Shown piece by piece: positions 1-6,987 of a DNA stretch of 64,000 nt. The stretch is from Vagococcus zengguangii (GTDB lineage: Bacteria > Bacillota > Bacilli > Lactobacillales > Vagococcaceae), in contig NZ_CP039712.1 of assembly GCF_005145005.1 (NCBI RefSeq), positions 713,001 to 777,000 on the forward strand, in the 5' to 3' direction. The position numbers and the translations under genes were made by a program. Numbering within the stretch: position 1 is the stretch's first letter; every line of letters begins with the position of its first letter. The notes beneath the pieces are model-generated. The model did no database searches, was not told where the DNA came from, and worked only from the letters and a program-made list of their open reading frames with translations.

Positions 1-161
1 CGATTAAGAGCCGTTTAACTAATATGGAAACAGTTCGTGAAAGATCAGAAAAAACAAATCAATATATGCAATTACGACGTATCACTACGGAACCAACGGT
101 CGATGTCCAATTAAGCACAACGACGGGGACGATTTACTTAAAAGATACGTTAGAGGATTAA
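1..161 (+). CDS. liaX: C-terminal end of LiaX-like (DUF4097-type) protein, partial
   Basis: Open from the left window edge to a TAA at 159-161, so only about 52 C-terminal residues are present. The visible end runs ...METVRERSEKTNQ... and closes with ...TGTIYLKDTLED, a charged helix followed by a short beta-like tail. No domain can be recognised in so short a piece. The name rests on context: in enterococci the daptomycin/antimicrobial-peptide response operon is liaX-liaY-liaZ, and the two genes after this one are a PspC protein and a phage-holin-like membrane protein in that order, 22 bp downstream. Known for the family: LiaX is a surface/secreted modulator of the LiaFSR response. Alternative: any DUF4097-type envelope protein, or an unrelated gene. 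Confidence 0.5.
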   Translation, partial: IKSRLTNMETVRERSEKTNQYMQLRRITTEPTVDVQLSTTTGTIYLKDTLED

Positions 162-183
162 TTAAGAAAGAGGAGATAACAAT

Positions 184-501
184 ATGAAAAAACGCTTAAC
201 AAAATCAACTGATAATGTGGTAGTTTCAGGGGTGCTAGGAGGGATTGGTGAATACTTAGGAATCGATCCTACAGTCATTCGTGTTATCTTCTTAGCAAGT
301 GTCCTATTCTCATTTGGTTCACCGATTCCACTATACCTTATTTTAATGTTAGTTATCCCAACCAATGGGACTAAAAAAAATACGCAACGCCAATTTTACG
401 GAGATAGCTCAACTTACTACGGCAATGATCGTCAAGGACAACCACAACGTCCACGTAAAGAAGCTAAAAAAGTTGAGGAAGATGAGTGGAGTGATTTCTA
501 G
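184..501 (+). CDS. liaY: PspC-domain membrane protein, LiaY-like
   Basis: A 105-residue protein with a PspC domain over roughly residues 1-60: a basic N-terminus (MKKRLTKS), the conserved stretch VSGVLGGIGEYLGIDPTVIR and one strongly hydrophobic membrane segment at about residues 36-58. A hydrophilic, Lys/Glu-rich cytoplasmic tail follows. PspC proteins act in envelope-stress responses. In the enterococcal LiaFSR regulon the PspC member is LiaY, which links LiaX to membrane remodelling. The start has a good AGAGGAGA site 8 bases upstream. The stop overlaps the GTG start of the next gene by one base, so translation is probably coupled. The PspC call is firm; the liaY name depends on the liaX-Y-Z order. 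Confidence 0.8.
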   Translation: MKKRLTKSTDNVVVSGVLGGIGEYLGIDPTVIRVIFLASVLFSFGSPIPLYLILMLVIPTNGTKKNTQRQFYGDSSTYYGNDRQGQPQRPRKEAKKVEEDEWSDF

Positions 502-863
502 TGAGCCAAACAATTAAACGTTTATTATTAAATGCCATCTTATTTATGGCCCTAGCCTATCTGTTTCCCAATATGCTATATGTTAATGGTTTGGGAACAG
601 CGCTAATAGCAAGTGTTGTGTTCTCGATTTTGAACACGCTTCTTAAACCAATTTTACAAATATTAAGTTTCCCCATCACTATTTTGACATTTGGTCTGTT
701 TAGTTTAGTGATAAATGCGAGTATCTTAATGATGACAGGTTACTTTATGGGTCAAGGTGTCTTTTATGTAAATGGTTTGGGCTCAGCATTGTTACTAACT
801 ATTACCATTTCATTGGTTAATGCGTTGTTGCAAGTTAATAAAAGTAATAAATATACAGAATAG
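501..863 (+). CDS. liaZ: Phage-holin-IV-like membrane protein, LiaZ-like
   Basis: A 120-residue protein that is almost entirely hydrophobic, with about four membrane segments (residues 8-24, 30-55, 60-85 and 92-112). It matches the small firmicute phage_holin_4 / YvlD-type membrane protein family that follows PspC genes. The GTG start at 501 overlaps the preceding stop (TAG 499-501). In the enterococcal liaXYZ operon this position holds LiaZ, a membrane protein thought to work with LiaY; that function is borrowed from the family. The name does not imply a lysis holin, since no endolysin or other phage gene is nearby. A hairpin terminator follows at 891-922. Confidence 0.75.
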   Translation: MSQTIKRLLLNAILFMALAYLFPNMLYVNGLGTALIASVVFSILNTLLKPILQILSFPITILTFGLFSLVINASILMMTGYFMGQGVFYVNGLGSALLLTITISLVNALLQVNKSNKYTE

Positions 864-890
864 GTTCGTCCTGTTTCTGACAGTTAAAAG

Positions 891-925
891 AAACCCGCTT
901 AATCATGAGATTAGGCGGGTTTTGT
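891..925. terminator. Bidirectional terminator between liaZ and rqcH
   Basis: Inverted repeat, arms 891-904 (AAACCCGCTTAATC) and 909-922 with a 4-base loop and one G-U pair. It has T-rich ends on both strands and lies between two convergent genes. Confidence 0.85.
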
Positions 926-926
926 G

Positions 927-2618
927 TTAGACAGGTTTAGATTTTAATTGTTCAACTTTCTTTTGCTCAGGCGTTACATATAGTGTGCGCTGATTTTCAT
1001 AAATAACAAAGCCTGGTTTAGCACCGTTTGGTTTGTGGACAAACTTAGCAGCGACATAGTCAACAGGGACTTGGCTAGATAAACGATACTTAGAATGATA
1101 GGCAGCTAATATAGCGGCTTCTTCTAGTGTTTCATCGCTAGGTTGACTTGATTTAATAATGACGTGTGAACCAGGAATATCTTTAGCGTGCAACCAAATA
1201 TCGGTTTTATTAGCGATTTTAAATGTTAGTTGATCGTTTTGTAAGTTGTTTTTACCAACTAAAATTTCGGTACCGTCGTGACTCCAAAAGACATCTGGTT
1301 TAGAAGGTTTTACTTTTTTTGTTTGTTTCTGACGATTTTTAATATAACCGGCAGCCACTAATTCTTCCCGAATAACGTTAATATCACTTGGAGAAGCTAG
1401 ATCTAACTGGCTAATGAGTGAATCAAGATATAGTTGTTCTTGTTTGGCTAGTTCTAATTGTTCTTGAATTTGCTCAGCACCATTTTTTAGTTTGTTATAA
1501 CGTTTATAATATTTTTGTGCATTTTGAGAAGGGGATAATTGTGGGTCTAAAGCAATTTCTAAAGGCTCATTACTGTAGTAATTGTTCAAAGTGATGGTAG
1601 ACATCCCATTCGTTAATAAATGCAAGTATGACGTTAGTAGTTCACCTTTAATGCGATAATTATCAGCCTTTTCAGTTGCTTGTAGTTCTTTGGTTAGAAT
1701 CGTAATCTTTTTCTTATTACGCTTCATTTCAGCCGCCATTTTTTTGATTAATTCGCCGGCTTGTTGTTTGACACGGTCGCGCTCCGCTTTTCCAAAATAA
1801 AAAGCATCTAACAGTTCGCTTAATGAGTTGAATTTTTGACCGTCAGTTTCTAGATAGTTAAACGTTGTGGCGCTGAAATATTCTTTATTATCTACTCGAT
1901 ACCACGTCGCATTCACGGGGCTAGAAATAAATTGTTCCCAAGCCTTTAGTTTTTCATTTGGTCGTTGCATTAGTTGATAGATAACTTCACTAGCCGTGTC
2001 CTTACCTAGGCCTTGGAAGATAGTCTGAACGGTTTGTGGTGTTAATGGGTTCATCGTGGATAGTGTATCAAATAGTTTCGTTTTGCTAACATCAAAAGGA
2101 TTCAATTTATTGTCATCTTTAGGTGGTGCAATATAATTAGTACCAGGTAAAAGCAGACGATAACTATTTTGTGAAGGACCGATATGTTTAATACAGTCTA
2201 GAATTTTACCGGTGGATTGATTGACTAAGACTAATGTACTGTGACGTCCCATCATTTCTGAAATTAAAATAATATCTTCTAAATCACCTAATTCGTTTCG
2301 TCTAGAAAAGTAGAAGTGGACAATTCGGTCATTTTCAATCTGTTCAATCCGGTCTAATATCGCATTTTCTAAATATTTACGTAACATCATACAAAAATTA
2401 GGAGGAGAACTAGGATTATCATAAGGAATCGTTGTTAGTTGCATTCTTGCAAAATTTGGATGTGCTGAAAGCAATAATTTATGATTTTTTCCTTGGCTTC
2501 TAATTATTAAAATAATTTCTTTTTCATAAGGTTGGTGGATTTTTGAAATGCGTCCACCCGCTAATTGTTCATTAAGTTCTTGGACCATGTGATGTGTAAA
2601 AAAACCATCGAATGACAT
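927..2618 (-). CDS. rqcH: Ribosome-associated quality-control factor RqcH (NFACT / FbpA family)
   Basis: A 563-residue NFACT-family protein, full length for the family. The N-terminal NFACT-N domain begins MSFDGFFTHHMVQELNEQL and contains MMGRHSTLVLV. A long charged coiled coil covers about residues 275-430. The C-terminal NFACT-R (DUF814) domain includes DIWLHAKDIPGSHVII. In Bacillus subtilis RqcH binds stalled 50S subunits carrying peptidyl-tRNA and adds C-terminal alanine tails that mark the chain for degradation. Older annotations call the same family fibronectin-binding protein (FbpA/PavA/EfbA) because it can bind fibronectin. A strong GAGGAGG site lies 8 bases before the ATG. It is transcribed alone and ends at a shared bidirectional terminator. 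Confidence 0.95.
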   Translation of the reverse strand: MSFDGFFTHHMVQELNEQLAGGRISKIHQPYEKEIILIIRSQGKNHKLLLSAHPNFARMQLTTIPYDNPSSPPNFCMMLRKYLENAILDRIEQIENDRIVHFYFSRRNELGDLEDIILISEMMGRHSTLVLVNQSTGKILDCIKHIGPSQNSYRLLLPGTNYIAPPKDDNKLNPFDVSKTKLFDTLSTMNPLTPQTVQTIFQGLGKDTASEVIYQLMQRPNEKLKAWEQFISSPVNATWYRVDNKEYFSATTFNYLETDGQKFNSLSELLDAFYFGKAERDRVKQQAGELIKKMAAEMKRNKKKITILTKELQATEKADNYRIKGELLTSYLHLLTNGMSTITLNNYYSNEPLEIALDPQLSPSQNAQKYYKRYNKLKNGAEQIQEQLELAKQEQLYLDSLISQLDLASPSDINVIREELVAAGYIKNRQKQTKKVKPSKPDVFWSHDGTEILVGKNNLQNDQLTFKIANKTDIWLHAKDIPGSHVIIKSSQPSDETLEEAAILAAYHSKYRLSSQVPVDYVAAKFVHKPNGAKPGFVIYENQRTLYVTPEQKKVEQLKSKPV

Positions 2619-2669
2619 GTTGAAACCTCCTCGTTTGTGCTACTTCTAATAATAGCTTGATTATTTTAT

Positions 2670-2709
2670 AAAGTCCAACTTTAATAGAGAGTTAGACTTT
2701 CTTTTTTTT
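2670..2709 (+). terminator. Hairpin plus T-tract in a divergent intergenic region
   Basis: Arms 2670-2680 and 2690-2700 (11 bp, one C-A mismatch) followed by CTTTTTTTTC on the + strand. It lies between the divergent rqcH and the gene at 2747, upstream of the probable -10 (TATACT, 2721-2726). It would therefore stop any + strand transcript entering from the antisense side of rqcH. Confidence 0.6.
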
Positions 2710-2746
2710 CTTTATATCGTTATACTATTGCTAAGGGGTGGTATTA

Positions 2747-3295
2747 ATGGATGAAGTGAAACAATCAATTGATGTTTTTTTGAATAAGTTAATGGAGTTA
2801 TCTGATAAAATAGAAATCAAGCATAAAAAAATAATTATTGCTTTCTTTAGCGTGTTAGCTTCGATTCTATTATTTTTGTGCATATTACCGCCTTTTCAAG
2901 CGAAGGTTAGAGAAAAACAAGTCAATAACTTGTTGATTAGCGAATTAACAGACAATAAATATTACCTGAGTGTTGCACCAGACGAGTTAGTTAGTTTAAT
3001 TAAGAATAATAATGAAATTAGTTTATTAATGATAGATCAAACAGATTCTCAAAAAGAAGCCATTACTAATTTGGTTCATAATGATCAGGATAAAAAAGCA
3101 ATGACGCAACCTGTTTATGTCTATCCTATGATATATAACAACAAAGAAATAAAAGATTTCTTTAAATTATCAAAAGGTGCTACGTTAATTCATTTCAAAA
3201 AAGCAACTGAAACTTTCCGAGTTAATTTCAAAAGTGCGGAAGAAATTGAATTTCATTTTTATGATTATTTAGAGGCTATCGCTAATCAAAAATAA
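2747..3295 (+). CDS. Hypothetical single-pass membrane protein
   Basis: I do not recognise a family. The ATG at 2747 is preferred over the in-frame GTG at 2738 because AAGGGGTGG (2733-2741) is then correctly spaced; this gives 182 residues. Residues 1-26 are charged and probably cytoplasmic. A membrane segment follows (about residues 27-48, IIIAFFSVLASILLFLCILP), then a roughly 130-residue hydrophilic, presumably extracellular domain without cysteines. The topology resembles small firmicute anchored sensors or envelope-stress proteins, but there is no signature motif. It is monocistronic, with a hairpin terminator at 3321-3366. Being a real gene is supported by length, ribosome site and terminator; no function is proposed. 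Confidence 0.75.
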   Translation: MDEVKQSIDVFLNKLMELSDKIEIKHKKIIIAFFSVLASILLFLCILPPFQAKVREKQVNNLLISELTDNKYYLSVAPDELVSLIKNNNEISLLMIDQTDSQKEAITNLVHNDQDKKAMTQPVYVYPMIYNNKEIKDFFKLSKGATLIHFKKATETFRVNFKSAEEIEFHFYDYLEAIANQK

Positions 3296-3320
3296 TTAAT
3301 ATACTAATAAAATAAGCGAG

Positions 3321-3366
3321 AAAAATTAACTATCTTCAGGTAAAATAAAGGTAGTTAATTTTTTTA
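3321..3366 (+). terminator. Intrinsic terminator
   Basis: Arms 3321-3335 and 3349-3363 (AT-rich, one G-U pair) followed by a run of T. It closes the gene at 2747-3295 and precedes the next gene's ribosome site. Confidence 0.75.
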
Positions 3367-3394
3367 TTGTACCTAAAAGATAGGAGCGAAGAAG

Positions 3395-4186
3395 ATGCCT
3401 GATTATTACTTAATGACGTCACTAGCAGAACCTAAAAAAGAGATGTTTAATCCCAGTGTTCCTACCAACTGTATTCGATATGAGTTCCCAGTTGAACCGC
3501 ATATCCGTGTTAGTCAGACAATTAATGGTGCTTTGGTGAATAATGTCGCCCTGTGCCGACAGGCCAGTTGTTTACTATCTAACGATTCATTAAAGGTACG
3601 ATTATATATATTTGAAACTGATCCCAAAGAAACACTGTATGTTTATGATACGTACGATTTAATTGAGAATGATTTATCCCCGGATGCCTTAATGACCAAT
3701 AGTTTATGGTTATTAAATCAATCTGTACCGCGAGAAATTAAGGAACTTGAATTGTCGGATTTTGTATTTGAAAAGCGTTATATTTTTTCAAATCAATTAA
3801 ACAAGCATTACTTAGGGTATATTAAAGATGAAAAAATGAAAGATACTTATCAAAATTATTATGATTTTTTTGCTCAACAGGTAGCGGGTGAACGCTATAT
3901 ATCAGAAATCACTTTCCCAATTAGCTATCATTGTCAAACTATTTCATTAGAAAGAATAGAACGGTCAAACGTCCTATCTGAACCAGTCGTGTTACCTCAA
4001 AAGGTTGCGAAGTGGGTGAGTTTGCTAAAGTCTCGTCAGTGCAATGTAGATGATTTATTTAACCTTATTGAGAAAATTGAAAATGAGCAGGAACGTAAAA
4101 TATTAAGCGACTTTGCTTTGGAACAGACAGAAGATTTAATTAAAGCCTATCACGAGGGGTTTCAAATTTTACGGATAAATGAATAG
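3395..4186 (+). CDS. Hypothetical cytoplasmic protein
   Basis: A 263-residue soluble protein with no membrane segment and no motif I recognise. A ribosome site (AGGAGCG) lies 6 bases before the ATG. The N-terminal half is mixed alpha/beta with several aromatic and cysteine residues (TNCIRYEFP, CRQASCLL). The C-terminus from about residue 205 is predicted helical and acidic (NLIEKIENEQERKILSDF). It is flanked by hairpin terminators at 3321-3366 and 4200-4240, so it is a single-gene unit. The length, codon use and clean signals make a real gene likely. No operon partner hints at a role. Confidence 0.75.
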   Translation: MPDYYLMTSLAEPKKEMFNPSVPTNCIRYEFPVEPHIRVSQTINGALVNNVALCRQASCLLSNDSLKVRLYIFETDPKETLYVYDTYDLIENDLSPDALMTNSLWLLNQSVPREIKELELSDFVFEKRYIFSNQLNKHYLGYIKDEKMKDTYQNYYDFFAQQVAGERYISEITFPISYHCQTISLERIERSNVLSEPVVLPQKVAKWVSLLKSRQCNVDDLFNLIEKIENEQERKILSDFALEQTEDLIKAYHEGFQILRINE

Positions 4187-4199
4187 AGACTAATGATAA

Positions 4200-4240
4200 A
4201 CAAAACCCTATGACTAATTATTTCAGTCATAGGGTTTTGT
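4200..4240. terminator. Bidirectional terminator
   Basis: Perfect 16-bp inverted repeat, arms 4200-4215 and 4225-4240 with a 9-base loop. It lies between two convergent genes. Confidence 0.9.
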
Positions 4241-5212
4241 TTATAAATTTTCTAAATCAATTAATTTTATTTCCAATGTGACCTTTTTAGGTTCAACGCT
4301 CGGGTCATCGTTTTTGCCAATAGCCCAATCAACTGCTTTTTGATTATTTAATTCGGCCATCATCATCGTTTCAAATGTATGATTTAATAACGAAGTGTTA
4401 ATTTGTCGAGGAAATCCTGAACGAAAACGTACTTCTGTTAGAATTTGCTCTATTTTATTTGTCGTTAGCAATTCCCCATTAATACAGTGTAATAGATGTG
4501 AACTAGAACTATTTTTAAAGAGTTCCCAATAGGTTTGAAAATAATCCCGATAACGATGTGGGATGGGGATTACTTCTAACTTGTTTTTACCTCTAGGAAT
4601 CGTTACTTCATAACTATCAATTGATATATCCGTCCGTTTGATAGTGGTGATTTCTTTAGCGGTTATCCCCATGGTTAGTGACAATAAAATAATTAATAGA
4701 TTGCGTTGACGAATTAGTTTATCATAAGCAGATTGATGTTCGTTTGGTGGTTCAGCTGCGAGAACCGCTTGCCAAAAAGTAATTCGTTCGGGTTGAGTAA
4801 GGGAGTCATCAGCTTCAATGGAATATTTAGAGAGTGCATTGGTTAAAAAAATTTGTTCTTTATGAATAGACAAATTAAAGAGGAAAAATAAAAAATGATT
4901 CACAATGTTTATTTTTCGATTTTTTTGAATATAAGTTGCACTATCAATGATATTGAGCCCGTTTGAGATATAGTAGGTTTGTGTTAATGAGATAAAGTCA
5001 GTATAATCCGATTGCTTTAGCGAACAGATAAAAATAGAAGAGAGTCTTTGTTGTGGATATTTTAAATAAAGAAAGTCAATCAACTGTTCTAACGTTTGAG
5101 CATACTCAAAACGTGTTGTTAAAGAAGTATCAAGTTCATCTAAAAAAAATTGGATAATGTTGGGTAATCGGCTATACGTTTTTTGGTAAGATTCAATTAA
5201 ATGAACTGGCAA
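4241..5212 (-). CDS. Degenerate tyrosine-recombinase (phage integrase fold) homologue
   Basis: A 323-residue protein with the layout of a Xer-like tyrosine recombinase: an N-terminal SAM-like DNA-binding half and a C-terminal catalytic-fold half starting at about residue 165 (QRNLLIILLSLTMGITAKEI). The active-site positions are not conserved. The usual TGLR box reads MGITAKEI, so the first catalytic Arg is lost. The usual H-x-x-R-H box reads SLLNHTFET, so the His and Arg are lost while the last His stays. No Tyr follows in the C-terminal tail. It therefore should not recombine DNA and may be a structural or regulatory relative. The start is TTG (5212-5210), as an in-frame stop lies only three codons further upstream; ribosome site weak. 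No other phage gene is near. Confidence 0.75.
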   Translation of the reverse strand: MPVHLIESYQKTYSRLPNIIQFFLDELDTSLTTRFEYAQTLEQLIDFLYLKYPQQRLSSIFICSLKQSDYTDFISLTQTYYISNGLNIIDSATYIQKNRKINIVNHFLFFLFNLSIHKEQIFLTNALSKYSIEADDSLTQPERITFWQAVLAAEPPNEHQSAYDKLIRQRNLLIILLSLTMGITAKEITTIKRTDISIDSYEVTIPRGKNKLEVIPIPHRYRDYFQTYWELFKNSSSSHLLHCINGELLTTNKIEQILTEVRFRSGFPRQINTSLLNHTFETMMMAELNNQKAVDWAIGKNDDPSVEPKKVTLEIKLIDLENL

Positions 5213-5321
5213 AAATAGTCACATCCATTCTATTATGGTGGTTATAGTATACATTAGCTTAGTTATTTAAAAAAGAAAAATCTCTTGATGGAGCAGAAAG
5301 AGATGATAAAAATAGAATTCG

Positions 5322-5363
5322 TAAAAGGCTATAAAAAGAAATTTTTCTTTTTATAGCCTTTAA
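5322..5363. terminator. Terminator downstream of the CBS/CorC gene
   Basis: Arms 5324-5341 and 5344-5361 form an 18-bp AT-rich stem with a 2-base loop. It directly follows the stop of the minus-strand gene 5366-6670 and has T-rich ends on both sides. Confidence 0.75.
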
Positions 5364-5365
5364 GT

Positions 5366-6670
5366 TTAGTTGTTTTGAGTGACTTTTAGCTGTGTAATCA
5401 CAACACCGTGTTCCATTTCAGTCACTTCAAATTGGTAACCTTCATGTTGTAGGGTAGTTCCGATTTTAGTTTGATTTAAATCATGATCAAGCAACCACCC
5501 ACCAATACTTGTAGGGGATTTACCATTGTCTTTATGACTATCTTCAAAATTCAAATCAAATTGTTTAGCTAGCTCATTTAATTCAGTCCGACCATCTACC
5601 AAATAACTACCATCAGGTTGAGAAGTAATCATTGGGAGTTCATCGTCTTTTTCATCTTGAATATCACCGAAAACTTCTTCAATAATATCTTCAATCGTTA
5701 TTAGCCCAGAAGTTCCACCGTATTCATCAACTAAAATAGCTAAATGTTTTTTCTGTTCTTTCATTTCATCTAATAATTCTTTAATTGGCGTATTTTCAAA
5801 AATCACCAAAATTTTATTGATTTCGGAGATGATAGACGCTTCGGGATCTTGCATATAAAGTTTAATTAGATCGGTTTGCGTAATATAACCCACTATGTCA
5901 TCTTTAGTCTCATGTACAACCGGATAGCGACTGTGCCCTTGTGTCATTGAAATATCTAAAGCTTCTCGTACAGTCATCGTATCGTCTAAAACATCCATAT
6001 CAGGTCTAGAAACCATAATTTCACGCGCTAACGTTTGGTCAAAGCGGAAACTGTTTTCGATTAGCTCGAATTCTTCAGAGTTAATCTCTCCGTGAGACAA
6101 ACTTTGAGAGGCAATGATTAATAATTCTTCTTCTGAATGGTGTTCGTCGCCCTCACCAGCAATCTGAACGCCGATTAATTTACCTATACCAGAAGCTGAT
6201 TTGTTAAGTAACCAAATGAACGGAAAAGAAATTTTATAGAACCAGTGAAGTGGTCGTGCAACGGCTAAAACTGTTTTTTCTGTTTTTGAAATACTAATAG
6301 ATTTGGGAATTAATTCACCAATTACCACATGAACGAACGTCATAATCGCGAAGGCTAAAATAAATGAAATAAGTGTGCGCATAGAAGCGCTAATTGGAAA
6401 TAGCGATAATACCGGATGTAATAGATGCTCAATTGTTGATTCCCCAATCCAACCAATCGCTAATGAGGTTAAGGTAATTCCTAATTGACAGGCACTTAAG
6501 TACTCATCTAAGTGATTAACAATATGTAGTCCTAATGTGGCATTTTTGTTGCCATCATTACTTAAAGATTCCAAACGGGTTTTTCTAATTTTTACAAACC
6601 CAAATTCTGCAGCAACAAAAAAGGCTGTTAAAAAAATCATTAGGATAATGATAAATAAATTTAATAACAT
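5366..6670 (-). CDS. Hemolysin/CNNM-type membrane protein with CBS pair and CorC domain
   Basis: A 434-residue protein with the full three-part architecture of the YrkA/YhdP/CorC-CNNM family. An N-terminal DUF21 membrane domain has about four hydrophobic segments between residues 1 and 140 (AAEFGFVKIRKTRLE, CQLGITLTSLAIGW). A CBS-domain pair spans roughly 205-335 (VSRPDMDVLDD, EYGGTSGLITIEDIIEEV). A CorC_HlyC C-terminal domain follows (DGRTELNELAKQFDL). Members are linked to Mg2+ or other divalent cation export and resistance; the name hemolysin is historical. A ribosome site (AAGGAG) lies correctly before the ATG. It is monocistronic. The exact ion cannot be told from sequence. Confidence 0.9.
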   Translation of the reverse strand: MLLNLFIIILMIFLTAFFVAAEFGFVKIRKTRLESLSNDGNKNATLGLHIVNHLDEYLSACQLGITLTSLAIGWIGESTIEHLLHPVLSLFPISASMRTLISFILAFAIMTFVHVVIGELIPKSISISKTEKTVLAVARPLHWFYKISFPFIWLLNKSASGIGKLIGVQIAGEGDEHHSEEELLIIASQSLSHGEINSEEFELIENSFRFDQTLAREIMVSRPDMDVLDDTMTVREALDISMTQGHSRYPVVHETKDDIVGYITQTDLIKLYMQDPEASIISEINKILVIFENTPIKELLDEMKEQKKHLAILVDEYGGTSGLITIEDIIEEVFGDIQDEKDDELPMITSQPDGSYLVDGRTELNELAKQFDLNFEDSHKDNGKSPTSIGGWLLDHDLNQTKIGTTLQHEGYQFEVTEMEHGVVITQLKVTQNN

Positions 6671-6764
6671 GGGATAACTCCTTCATATTTAATATGTTAA
6701 ATGTAACTTATATAGTAAAAAAAAGTCAATAGAATTAGAAACTCGTTAACAAATATAAATGTTT

Positions 6765-6794
6765 TTGATAAAACGTATATTTAAAAGTTATAAT
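6765..6794 (+). promoter_or_regulatory. Probable promoter of the Mga-family regulator
   Basis: TTGATA at 6765-6770 and TATAAT at 6789-6794 with an 18-bp spacer. Transcription would start near 6801, giving a leader of about 187 bases before the ATG at 6988. Confidence 0.6.
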
Positions 6795-6872
6795 ATAATG
6801 AGATTTTAACAGTGAAATAATAATAACTAGTGGTTTGCCTATATAATAAAATTAATGAACAACTGAAAAGTA

Positions 6873-6963
6873 CAGCAAGTTAGACTCGTGTAACTTGCTG
6901 AAAAATGATATACTTGTCAATAGAATCATAAGAAAGACAAACGATTTCGTCGTTTGTTTTTTT
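6873..6963 (+). promoter_or_regulatory. Structured leader with a terminator-like hairpin (candidate attenuator)
   Basis: The leader of the Mga-family gene has two hairpins. The first is a perfect 10-bp inverted repeat (CAGCAAGTTA 6873-6882, TAACTTGCTG 6891-6900). The second has arms 6937-6944 and 6950-6957 with a 5-base loop and is followed by a T-run (6958-6962), i.e. an intrinsic terminator upstream of the ribosome site. This arrangement fits transcription attenuation. I do not recognise a known riboswitch class in it. Confidence 0.5.
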
Positions 6964-6987
6964 GTGACTATTAAGGGAGTGAACGTC

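Noticed and set aside
162-365. Minus-strand frame over liaY
   Set aside because: Antisense shadow of a clear PspC gene with no ribosome site.
501-863. Prophage remnant suggested by the holin-like protein
   Set aside because: No other phage genes; the protein belongs to the PspC-linked membrane family.
4241-5212. Functional integrase marking a genomic island
   Set aside because: Catalytic residues are missing, and no attachment-site repeats, tRNA gene or cargo are visible.
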